From positions 1-17,668 of the forward strand of contig CAZDYP010000106.1 of NCBI GenBank assembly GCA_964509505.1: a stretch of DNA of 17,668 nt. The letters run 5' to 3'. Below, piece by piece: positions 1-8,895 of this stretch (the stretch's first letter is position 1; the number at the start of each line of letters is the position of its first letter). A program made the translations under genes and the position numbers. The DNA comes from CAZDYP01 sp964509505 (lineage in GTDB: Bacteria; Chloroflexota; Anaerolineae; JACRMK01). Under the pieces are notes generated by a model. It was not told the DNA's origin. It did not search any database and saw only the letters and a program-made list of their open reading frames with translations.

Positions 1-2345
<2,345 letters not shown>

Positions 2346-2421
2346 AGAGTTTTCTCCTCATAGAGATATGGGAATTGGGATAGCTGTGTAAAACGGGATG
2401 CGTGTGATGCCAGTCAGCCTT

Positions 2422-2448
2422 ACCAAATGTTACCTACATCAATTTGGT
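2422..2448. repeat. Inverted repeat with 7-bp arms
   Basis: ACCAAAT at 2422-2428 is the exact reverse complement of ATTTGGT at 2442-2448, with a 13-nt loop. It lies about 75 bp upstream of the BNR start and directly next to the relic's broken end. It could be an operator or a chance dyad; no poly-T tract makes it a terminator. Confidence 0.35.
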
Positions 2449-2452
2449 TGCC

Positions 2453-2521
2453 ACAGTAAAACGTCATCGCGTCGGTGGGATGCCCCACACCGGCGCCAAC
2501 GCGCCCACCGCGATGTGGCAT
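2453..2521 (-). pseudogene. Relic of a second BNR-gene 5' end
   Basis: Positions 2456-2521 align without gaps to 2235-2300 inside the BNR gene; by hand I count 56 of 66 bases identical, the first 27 perfectly. In the matching frame the relic encodes HRGGRVGAGVGHPTDAMTFY, against HRGGRVGAVAGHPTDAMTFY in the live gene, and 19 of 22 aligned codons keep the residue. Several base changes are silent glycine or proline codon changes, which suggests the copy diverged as a working gene before most of it was lost. The frame then runs into unrelated sequence and stops at 2420. The simplest reading is a former tandem paralogue removed by deletion. Confidence 0.8.
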
Positions 2522-2566
2522 ACGTGAAACGTGACTTTTACTGCTCCTCCAATTGTGCCTCACAGA

Positions 2567-2601
2567 GTTTCAGGATGGCATGAAGCATGCCTCACTGAAA
2601 C
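2567..2601. repeat. Two-part hairpin between GGDEF and BNR genes
   Basis: GTTTCAG at 2567-2573 pairs with CTGAAAC at 2595-2601, and inside it GGCATG at 2577-2582 pairs with CATGCC at 2586-2591 around a 3-nt loop. The two stems are separated by a symmetric 3x3 internal loop. It lies 96 bp beyond the GGDEF stop. Neither direction has a following T tract, so it is not a classic intrinsic terminator, but it may help 3'-end formation of the upstream operon. Confidence 0.5.
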
Positions 2602-2696
2602 GATGAACAGCTCACCTTTTGTGTCGGGCCCTGTTGCGGCGGCGTAGCAGAAGAATTTTTGTATTAGCGCTGATTAGCTCCACGAGCCAAGATACA

Positions 2697-3584
2697 TTAC
2701 AGCGTCGGCATCGAAGGCAGCGTATCGGATACTGTGAGCACGTCGCCTTTCACCGCAAACTTGACGGCGTTCTTGTTGGCGCGTTTCACGTCGTACATCA
2801 AATCGTCCGCGCCTTTCAAGAGCTCGTCCACGGTGTGCGGCGGACGCATGTACGTTACGACGCCGATGCTGAGCGTCACTCGCCAACCAAAATGGCGCAG
2901 CATTGCCGTCAGCTCGTGTTGAATGCGCGCCAGCGCCACTTGCGCCGCTTCGGGATTGGTTTCAGGGAACAAGATGGCGAACTCGTCGCCGCCGAGACGC
3001 GCCACCGTGTCCACGACGCGCATGTTCCGCTGCAGCGTGCGCGCAATCAGGCGCAGCAAGCTGTCGCCTTCGTTATGTCCCAATTTATCGTTGACCGTCT
3101 TGAAGTCGTCCACATCCAAATAGGCGACGGTCAAGGGGCGTTTGTGCCGATGCGCTTGATAGAGCGCCGTTTGCGCCGCGTCGAAGAATGCCCGCCGATT
3201 AGGCAGTTCGGTGACGTGATCGGTGCGCGCAAAATCTTTTTCGCGTTCCAAGGTGTGACGCAGCGCCGTCAGAATGCGCGCTACGACCAGTAAGACCACC
3301 AGCTGTGTCACGGCGTTCCATAGGAGTGTGAAAGGAAAGTCTATGAAGGGAAGGGCGCCTAACCAATTGGCAATCAGCAATGCCAACATACTACTAGTGG
3401 CTATCAGTATGGCGGCTTCCAACCCTGCCACCCACGCCACCATTGCCGTAGGAAAGAGATAAAACACAAGCACATCGGGACCTGCAAGGTAATCGAGAAC
3501 GCCGAGCAAGACAACCAAACTCAATCCGCCAAACAGGATGCGCGCTTTCGATTGTCGTTCGAGATAATGCACAAAATTTTTCAT
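2697..3584 (-). CDS. Membrane-anchored diguanylate cyclase (GGDEF)
   Basis: The protein has 295 residues. The N-terminal ~105 residues hold about four hydrophobic helices (roughly 15-30, 36-60, 60-78 and 85-104), then a GGDEF domain from about residue 118. The active-site motif is intact, RLGGDEF with GGDEF at 198-202, so synthesis of cyclic di-GMP from two GTP is expected. The upstream RVVD at 189-192, five residues before GGDEF, matches the RxxD product-inhibition site. Other conserved parts are ELPNRR near 126-131, DVDDF at 157-161 and NDKLGHNEGD just after. No EAL domain is present. The ATG overlaps the zwf stop by 4 bp (ATGA, 3581-3584), which implies translational coupling and one transcript with zwf. 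The membrane part is a short sensor of unknown ligand. Confidence 0.93.
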   Translation of the reverse strand: MKNFVHYLERQSKARILFGGLSLVVLLGVLDYLAGPDVLVFYLFPTAMVAWVAGLEAAILIATSSMLALLIANWLGALPFIDFPFTLLWNAVTQLVVLLVVARILTALRHTLEREKDFARTDHVTELPNRRAFFDAAQTALYQAHRHKRPLTVAYLDVDDFKTVNDKLGHNEGDSLLRLIARTLQRNMRVVDTVARLGGDEFAILFPETNPEAAQVALARIQHELTAMLRHFGWRVTLSIGVVTYMRPPHTVDELLKGADDLMYDVKRANKNAVKFAVKGDVLTVSDTLPSMPTL

Positions 3585-5077
3585 GGTGTCGTTCCTGCGG
3601 TGCGCCAGTCGTGCGCCCAGGCGCGCCCGTCGCGCGCTAAGAGTTCATCAGCTTGATAAGGTCCCCATGTGCCTTGCTCGTAGATGGCGAGCGGCGGCGC
3701 ATGGGGACTTTGCCAACCGGCGATAATCGGATCCATCAACGCCCACGATAATTCAATTTGATCGTTGCGCGTGAACAACGCTGCGTCGCCGTGCAGCGCG
3801 TCGAGAATCAGCCGCTCGTACGCTTCGGGAATAGCGCGCGCGCCAAACGATTCTTCGTAATGAAAATCCATGTCAACCGAGCGCATCGTGGCTGTGGTGT
3901 CAGGCACTTTCGCTTCGAAGCGCAAATGAATGCCTTCGTTCGGTTGCAATGACAACGCGAGCATGTTCGGCGTCAGAACTTGCTCGGGCGGCATGGGAAA
4001 CATGACGTGCGGTGGGCGCTTGAATTGGATGATGATTTCGGTGTTCTTCGCCTTCAACGCTTTGCCCGAGCGCAGATAGAACGGCACGCCGTGCCAGCGC
4101 CAATTGTCAATGAACAACCGCAGCGCTGCATACGTCGGCATTTGCGAATTGGGCGCGACGCCTTCCTCGTTGCGATAACCCAGATATTGTCCGCGCACCG
4201 TGTTATCGCGCACGGCTTTGCCGTTGATGGGACGCACCGCGCTCAATACTTTGACACGCTCGTTGCGTTGCGCGTCGGCTTGAAACGAGGCGGGCGGCTC
4301 CATTGCCACGAGCGTCAGCAGCTGCAAGAGGTGATTCTGAAACATGTCGCGCAACACGCCGACGTTATCATAAAATTTGCCGCGATGCTCAACGCCGACT
4401 TTTTCTGCGACCGTGATTTGCACGTGGTCAATGTAGTTGCGATTCCAAATCGGCTCGAAGATGGAATTGGCGAAGCGAAAGACAAGCATGTTCTGCACAG
4501 TCTCTTTGCCGAGGTAATGGTCAATACGATAGATTTGTTTTTCGTCAAGCGTCTGATGCACGGCATGGTTCAAGGCTTGCGCCGATTTCAGATCGCTGCC
4601 GAACGGTTTTTCGATGATGACGCGTCGCCAGCCTTCGCCCTCGTCAATCATGCCCGCTTCGCCCATATCTGCGATGAGGTCGGCATAGATGCTGGGCGGC
4701 GTCGAGAGATAATAGAGCCGATTCGCTGCGCCGCCCTCCATAAAATGCAATTGTGCGGCGAGGGGACGCAAATCAGGCGCAGGCGTAGACTCTGTGGCGA
4801 TGTAAAACAACCGCTCCGCAAACTTCGCCCATTCTTCATCCTTGAATGGGTACTCCGCGTATTTATCTATCCCTGCGCGCGCCGCTGCGCGAAAAGCGTT
4901 ATCGTCTATTGCCGTGCGCGCCGTGCCGACGACTTGAAAATTCACGGGCAGGCGTCCCTTGCGAAACAAACTGAACAAGGCGGGGATCAGCTTGCGTTGT
5001 GTCAAGTCGCCCGATGCGCCAAAGATGACGATGGTTGTCGGATGACTATTCGAGTTTGAGTTCGAGTTGGTGTTCAT
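3581..5077 (-). CDS. zwf: Glucose-6-phosphate 1-dehydrogenase
   Basis: This enzyme oxidises glucose 6-phosphate to 6-phosphogluconolactone with NAD(P)+, the first step of the oxidative pentose phosphate pathway. The protein has 498 residues, normal for the family. The Rossmann motif GASGDLTQRKL is at about 20-30, EKPFG at 156-160, and the substrate-binding and catalytic motif RIDHYLGKE at 184-192. I chose the ATG at 5077, preceded by GGGAG at a 6-nt spacing; an in-frame TTG at 5095 would add six residues. The N-terminus MNTNSNSNSNS is an Asn-Ser repeat, probably a disordered tail. It follows the PGI and Gfo/Idh genes on the same strand and overlaps the GGDEF gene by 4 bp. No opcA or gnd is in the window. 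Confidence 0.97.
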   Translation of the reverse strand: MNTNSNSNSNSHPTTIVIFGASGDLTQRKLIPALFSLFRKGRLPVNFQVVGTARTAIDDNAFRAAARAGIDKYAEYPFKDEEWAKFAERLFYIATESTPAPDLRPLAAQLHFMEGGAANRLYYLSTPPSIYADLIADMGEAGMIDEGEGWRRVIIEKPFGSDLKSAQALNHAVHQTLDEKQIYRIDHYLGKETVQNMLVFRFANSIFEPIWNRNYIDHVQITVAEKVGVEHRGKFYDNVGVLRDMFQNHLLQLLTLVAMEPPASFQADAQRNERVKVLSAVRPINGKAVRDNTVRGQYLGYRNEEGVAPNSQMPTYAALRLFIDNWRWHGVPFYLRSGKALKAKNTEIIIQFKRPPHVMFPMPPEQVLTPNMLALSLQPNEGIHLRFEAKVPDTTATMRSVDMDFHYEESFGARAIPEAYERLILDALHGDAALFTRNDQIELSWALMDPIIAGWQSPHAPPLAIYEQGTWGPYQADELLARDGRAWAHDWRTAGTTP

Positions 5078-5109
5078 CAGTCGCTCCCAGACCAAGTATC
5101 GGATGTGGT

Positions 5110-5172
5110 CAGTATTCAGTGTTCAGTGAACAGTGAACCGTTAGCAGTGACTCGTCTTCACCATTCACTGAT
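5110..5172. repeat. Heptamer array upstream of zwf
   Basis: Nine consecutive 7-bp units run from 5110 to 5172: CAGTATT, CAGTGTT, CAGTGAA, CAGTGAA, CCGTTAG, CAGTGAC and then more diverged units. The array fills most of the gap between the Gfo/Idh and zwf genes and runs over the Gfo/Idh stop codon at 5165-5167. GTTCAGTGAAC inside it is also a short palindrome. The strict 7-bp spacing with drifting units links it to the other arrays in the window. Confidence 0.65.
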
Positions 5173-6223
5173 TGTGCTGCAAAGGCAAGCTCACGACTTG
5201 CCCCGTTCGACTCGAAAGAAATGCGGCTTGCGCCAACTCGACCGCTGCGCGTCCATCGGTGCCTGTGACCGCCGGCGCGCGTTGCTCGCGTATCGCATCC
5301 ACAAACTCTTGGTTCTGGGCGGTGAACGAACGCAAACGCACAGGGTCAACGGGGTTGAGCGAGTCGAATGGCTCTTGCACGGCAACGCGCTCCCATTGTC
5401 CATCGGGCAGGCTCACATCAAGATGTGTGTAGCCGTCGAAATCCATCAAGCCCTGCGCGCCGATGACTTGTGTATGGAACGTGCTGTTGGGGAATGTCGC
5501 CTGCGGCGTCTCCATGCACACCCACAGTTGCCCGCTTACGCCATTCGCAAACATCACCTGTGCTTGTATCGAGAGTGGCGTGGGGAACGATGGATTGTAG
5601 GCTTGTGTGTGCGCGAAGATGCGCGTCGCGTCGCTGCCTGCAACCCAGCGCATCATATCGAAGTTGTGAACGATTTGACTCGTCAACAAATTGCTGCCCA
5701 TTGGGTCGAGATAAAACGGGCGCGCGCGCAACACGTCATCCGACCATTTCGCCGCGAGCATGGATTCGACGCGCACCATCCACACCCGCCCGATGCGCCC
5801 TTCGTTCAGCAATTGCTTCATGCGTTGATGAATCGCGCGATAACGCTGACTCTGCACTTGCATCAGCAGCACACCTGCCTCCCGACAGATGTTGATGAGT
5901 GCGTCACACTGCGCCACATCGGGCGCCATCGGCTTCTCGACGAGCAGATGCTTGTGGGCTTGCGCCAATACGCGCGCTTGTTCAACGCGCACTTGGTCAG
6001 GCGTCGTGATGATAACCCCATCTACATCGCGGCGCGCGGCGAGGCTTTCGAGTGATGGCTCGTGCGCGACGCCATAATCGTGCGCTAACTGTGATGCGCG
6101 CGCGCCGACGGCAATCGCAACCAGCTGGCAGCCTTGCACGTACTTGGCGAGCGTCTCAGCATACGTGCGCGCCATCAACCCAGCGCCGATGATGCCGATA
6201 CGGATCATGCGAGCTGAAGTCAT
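5165..6223 (-). CDS. Gfo/Idh/MocA-family NAD(P)-dependent oxidoreductase
   Basis: A 352-residue protein, the usual length for this family of sugar and inositol dehydrogenases. The Rossmann motif GAGLMA is at 13-18, the family motif EKP at 96-98, and HNFDMMRW begins at 186, giving the expected catalytic His186 and Asp189. The usual aspartate four residues before that histidine appears to be a serine (Ser182), which may alter catalysis. The substrate cannot be told from sequence; the position between PGI and zwf suggests a sugar or sugar phosphate derivative. The start at 6223 has no clear ribosome binding site; a second ATG at 6208 gives MIRIGIIGAG and is also possible. The upstream gap to PGI contains an inverted repeat. 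Confidence 0.88.
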   Translation of the reverse strand: MTSARMIRIGIIGAGLMARTYAETLAKYVQGCQLVAIAVGARASQLAHDYGVAHEPSLESLAARRDVDGVIITTPDQVRVEQARVLAQAHKHLLVEKPMAPDVAQCDALINICREAGVLLMQVQSQRYRAIHQRMKQLLNEGRIGRVWMVRVESMLAAKWSDDVLRARPFYLDPMGSNLLTSQIVHNFDMMRWVAGSDATRIFAHTQAYNPSFPTPLSIQAQVMFANGVSGQLWVCMETPQATFPNSTFHTQVIGAQGLMDFDGYTHLDVSLPDGQWERVAVQEPFDSLNPVDPVRLRSFTAQNQEFVDAIREQRAPAVTGTDGRAAVELAQAAFLSSRTGQVVSLPLQHNQ

Positions 6224-6234
6224 AGTGATTGATG

Positions 6235-6290
6235 AGTAATGAGTAAAAAGAATGAGCGCTCACTAGCGAAGGTGCAAATTACTCATTACT
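6235..6290. repeat. Inverted heptamer repeat with 12-bp perfect arms
   Basis: AGTAATGAGTAA at 6235-6246 is the exact reverse complement of TTACTCATTACT at 6279-6290, separated by 32 bp that include the palindrome GAGCGCTC (6254-6261). Each arm consists of a heptamer repeated (GAGTAAT/GAGTAAA). It fills the 83-bp gap between the PGI stop and the Gfo/Idh start. In the RNA it can fold as a long stem and could terminate or attenuate read-through between the two genes. Confidence 0.6.
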
Positions 6291-6306
6291 TTTTCTCTTT
6301 AGCTAC

Positions 6307-7911
6307 TTACATTTCGAGCGCGAGTTGCCGAATCGCTTTCAGCGGGTTCGCGCCCAAGTGAATACGCACCACGCGCCGTCCATGATTCACCAGCGATTGA
6401 TAATCGCCGACGGCTTGCGCGGCGGCGAGCCCTGCAAATGAGTAGTTCGTGTTGGGCACAGGCACATCCTCGCCCCAGTCCGCGACGAGCTGCACGAACA
6501 AGCCGTTGTTTGCGCCTCCCTTGTGCAACTGCCCTGTCGAATGCAAGAAACGTGGGCCATAGCCCAACGTGTTCGGCAGATGACGGCGCGTGAGCAGCGC
6601 AAGGCGCAAGTCTGCGAGTCGCTCATCCATTTCGTCGTTGCCATCCACATACGCCATGATCGCCACATAATCGCCTGCTTGCGCTTGGGCAAGGAGTCCC
6701 GCCAGTGAGCCCGTTGTTTCGATGGTCGGCAACGATCCCGCGGCTTGCATCTCGCGCATCACGGCCGCGGTGTGGTCTTTGCTCTCTTGCACGTTAGGTT
6801 GATCGAAGGGCTGAATGCCGATGATGGCGCCCGCTACTGCCGTTGCAAATTCCCAACGGAAAAATTCTGTGGCTAGATCGTAATGGTCGCGCAATGTCAT
6901 TCGCAACACGGGCTGGCCCGCTTTCTCCAATGCTGTGGCGTGGCGGTCAGTTTCGGCGTTGTCGTCGCCATCCAGACGCAGATACGCAAACACGCGATCC
7001 TTGCCATAGAGCCGCGTAGGCACGAGCGGTTCGAGCGCAATCGGCAAGATGCCTTTGCCTTCTTTGCCTGTGCTTTCCGCAATGAGTTGTTCTGCCCACA
7101 AACCAAACGACGCGATGGCAGGTGACGTGATGAACGTCACTTTGTCGCGGCCTGTTTTCGCCAACGCGCCCAGCGCCGCGCCGAGCCATGCGCCATGGTT
7201 ATCGGATGATGAACGCGCGCACACGTGTCCCATCGCCACGCCGCGCGCCAACAATTGGGCGACATCCACCCCCATCAACGCCGCTGGTACCAGTCCGAAA
7301 TATGACAACGCCGAGTAACGTCCGCCAATGTCTGATGGATTGAGGAACACGCGACGAAAGCGATGCGATTCGGCTAAATTTTGCAGACTCGTATCGGGGT
7401 CGGTGATGGCGATGAAATTCTCGCTTGCAGCATCGCCTTTTGCTTGCATAACCAGCGCGTAACAATGTTTGAAGAACGACAACACTTCAATTGTGCCGCC
7501 TGATTTGCTCGACACGATGAAGAGTGTGCGCGCAGGCTCAATCGCGCGCGTGATGCGCCGCACCCACGCAGGCACGGTTGAATCGAGGACATGCAAGTGT
7601 GGATGGTTTTTCTGTGCGCCGAAAGTTGTGCGTAACACTTCGGGCGCGAGGCTGCTGCCGCCCATGCCGAGTAAAACGACATCCTTGAAACCTGCATGGC
7701 TAATTTCATCGCTAAACGCTTTCAGCTCCTGAACCTTCTCTGTCATGGTCTCTGCAACGGTCAACCAGCCGAGACGGTCAGTGATTTCGCGCGGGTTGGG
7801 TTTCCAGACTGTGTGGTCTTTTGCCCAGATACGCGCAACGATATTTTGCTGTTGCAATTCTTTGAGCGTGGCGTCAACGTCAACCTGAGTGATTGAATTG
7901 GGGTTACTCAT
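6307..7911 (-). CDS. pgi: Glucose-6-phosphate isomerase, Tal-Pgi type, stand-alone
   Basis: It interconverts glucose 6-phosphate and fructose 6-phosphate, supplying the substrate of the dehydrogenase downstream. It has 534 residues. Visible motifs are GMGGSSLAPE (82-91), the phosphate-binding SKSGGT (135-140), GGRYSALSYFG (196-206), QPFDQPNVQESK (367-378) and HSTGQLHKGG (456-465). The ending, with GLFVQL followed by NYSFAGLAAAQAVGDYQ, resembles the PGI half of bifunctional transaldolase-PGI proteins more than classical 550-residue PGIs, as I recall those families. Here no transaldolase domain precedes it. The ATG at 7911 has a strong AAAGGAG six bases upstream. It appears to head the PGI, Gfo/Idh, zwf, GGDEF operon. 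Confidence 0.93.
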   Translation of the reverse strand: MSNPNSITQVDVDATLKELQQQNIVARIWAKDHTVWKPNPREITDRLGWLTVAETMTEKVQELKAFSDEISHAGFKDVVLLGMGGSSLAPEVLRTTFGAQKNHPHLHVLDSTVPAWVRRITRAIEPARTLFIVSSKSGGTIEVLSFFKHCYALVMQAKGDAASENFIAITDPDTSLQNLAESHRFRRVFLNPSDIGGRYSALSYFGLVPAALMGVDVAQLLARGVAMGHVCARSSSDNHGAWLGAALGALAKTGRDKVTFITSPAIASFGLWAEQLIAESTGKEGKGILPIALEPLVPTRLYGKDRVFAYLRLDGDDNAETDRHATALEKAGQPVLRMTLRDHYDLATEFFRWEFATAVAGAIIGIQPFDQPNVQESKDHTAAVMREMQAAGSLPTIETTGSLAGLLAQAQAGDYVAIMAYVDGNDEMDERLADLRLALLTRRHLPNTLGYGPRFLHSTGQLHKGGANNGLFVQLVADWGEDVPVPNTNYSFAGLAAAQAVGDYQSLVNHGRRVVRIHLGANPLKAIRQLALEM

Positions 7912-7965
7912 CGCACTCTCCTTTGAGGAAACTAAAAGAGGATTTGGACGCGCACAACGAGGACA

Positions 7966-7994
7966 ATCTTACACGGTTATGGGGCAAGGGGCAA
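7966..7994 (-). promoter_or_regulatory. Possible sigma-70-type promoter for pgi
   Basis: Read on the minus strand, TTGCCC (7994-7989) is followed by a 17-bp spacer and TAAGAT (7971-7966). Each hexamer matches 4 of 6 consensus bases. It lies 55 bp upstream of the pgi ATG. This is a pattern match only. Confidence 0.3.
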
Positions 7995-8019
7995 GCAGGT
8001 TGACAAGCGGGCGCACCGT

Positions 8020-8826
8020 CTATGAGGGCATGGTGAAGTCAGCCACTAAGGGAAAATGATCCGACGCGCGTTCAGTAGGTGGCGTCGTGATGATTTCACA
8101 TCGCTCCAATCGTTGCGCCAACATTGGATCGGCGAAGATGTAATCGAGTCGCGCGCTCGGCGCTTGCGGCATCCAGGTTAGCCCCGCGTCGTGTGGATGC
8201 AAATGGCGAAAGCAGTCGGTGTAGCCTGCGCGTGTGATTGGCCTCAACGCGAAACGCGGCACCCATCGTCCTTGTAACCATAGCCGTCGTTGAACCCTCT
8301 GCGGAAAAATGGTTGTGGCTGCGCGCTCGCCGCGCATGACAGCATTGAAGTCGCCCAAAATGAGATGCGGTTCGTGCGCTTCACGCTTCACCAGCTGCAA
8401 CAACGCGCGCACCGTGCGCCACCGCGCGAACTCGTAGGGCAGGAGCATGAAGTAGGGGAGGAGGTGGACGCCAAATAATTGCAGATTAAAAATTGCAGAT
8501 TGCAGATTGGGAGTTGGAATTTGGGATGCTTGCGCGGGATTAGGGATTTGGAGTTTCACCTGAAGGATAGCTTGTGTGAAAGGGCGACGATTGTGGCTGC
8601 GCCATTCGACGACGGGGCAGCGCGTCAGCAGTGCGATGTGTTTGTCGCCGCTGCCGCGCGCCCAGAGGGGTTCATAGTGGAGTTGTTGCGCGAGCGCTGC
8701 GACGACGCGCTCATCGTCGGCTTCGTTGAGCAAGACCACATCAGGGTTCGCGCACGCAATGACTTCTGCGATGAGCGCGGCGCGCGCCGCGCCACCGTCT
8801 TCGATGTTGTAGGTCATTACACGCAT
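8020..8826 (-). CDS. Endonuclease/exonuclease/phosphatase (EEP) family hydrolase with repeat-encoded loop
   Basis: The protein has 268 residues from the ATG at 8826 (MRVMTYNIEDGG). The EEP metal-dependent phosphodiesterase fold is shown by the N-terminal TYN motif (Asn7), NEAD (Glu35), the central LGDFNA (Asp159, Asn161), RLDYIF near 226, and the C-terminal catalytic ASDHFP (Asp256, His257). All expected catalytic residues are present, so it should be active; the substrate (DNA, inositol phosphate, lipid or other phosphodiester) is not clear. No signal peptide is seen. Residues about 93-114 (QIPNPAQASQIPTPNLQS and on) are encoded by a 7-bp tandem array and sit between two beta strands (AILQVKL and QLFGVHL) that are normally joined by a short turn. 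It is the last gene of the cassette that starts at the PqqD gene. No ribosome binding site is seen; a large hairpin ends just upstream. Confidence 0.9.
   Translation of the reverse strand: MRVMTYNIEDGGAARAALIAEVIACANPDVVLLNEADDERVVAALAQQLHYEPLWARGSGDKHIALLTRCPVVEWRSHNRRPFTQAILQVKLQIPNPAQASQIPTPNLQSAIFNLQLFGVHLLPYFMLLPYEFARWRTVRALLQLVKREAHEPHLILGDFNAVMRGERAATTIFPQRVQRRLWLQGRWVPRFALRPITRAGYTDCFRHLHPHDAGLTWMPQAPSARLDYIFADPMLAQRLERCEIITTPPTERASDHFPLVADFTMPS
8481..8550. repeat. Heptamer array inside the EEP gene
   Basis: Ten 7-bp units on the plus strand: GCAGATT, AAAAATT, GCAGATT, GCAGATT, GGGAGTT, GGAATTT, GGGATGC, TTGCGCG, GGATTAG, GGATTTG. The first half is well ordered and the second half has drifted. 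The reading frame of the EEP gene passes through unbroken. Confidence 0.7.
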
Positions 8827-8838
8827 AGAAAGCAACGG

Positions 8839-8895
8839 TAGGGCAAGTTTGCCACTTGCCTTCTGTGAGTGTGAGCAAGTTGCAAACTTGCCCTA
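8839..8895. repeat. Long REP/MITE-like hairpin between asnB and EEP gene
   Basis: TAGGGCAAGTTTGC at 8839-8852 is the perfect reverse complement of GCAAACTTGCCCTA at 8882-8895. After one mismatch, ACTTGC (8854-8859) pairs with GCAAGT (8875-8880), leaving a 15-nt loop. The stem totals 20 paired bases in 57 bp. The asnB stop codon (8893-8895) lies in one arm, and the other arm ends 12 bp before the EEP ATG. The stem is built from repeats of GGCAAGT or its complement. It may be a palindromic interspersed repeat, a processing site or a terminator that lowers EEP expression relative to asnB; there is no U tract. Confidence 0.75.

Larger units (their letters stand above)
2346..2696. other. 351-bp intergenic region with a gene relic and two hairpins
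   Basis: No intact gene is visible here. It lies between the end of the GGDEF gene and the start of the BNR gene. It contains the BNR ribosome binding site next to 2345, a duplicated fragment of the BNR gene's 5' end (2453-2521), and inverted repeats at 2422-2448 and 2567-2601. I found no tRNA-like or transposase-like sequence in it. Confidence 0.7.

Noticed and set aside
2346..2696. tRNA or small RNA gene in the largest gap
   Set aside because: No cloverleaf, GTTCRA-type loop or T-tract terminator was seen; the hairpins alone are not enough.
3980..5059. Long plus-strand open frame of 359 codons
   Set aside because: Antisense to zwf, whose motifs are unambiguous.
5105..6055. Long plus-strand open frame of 316 codons
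   Set aside because: Antisense to the Gfo/Idh gene; starts in the heptamer array and shows no domain.
8000..8005. Perfect TTGACA on the plus strand
   Set aside because: No -10-like box at 16-18 bp and no plus-strand gene follows.
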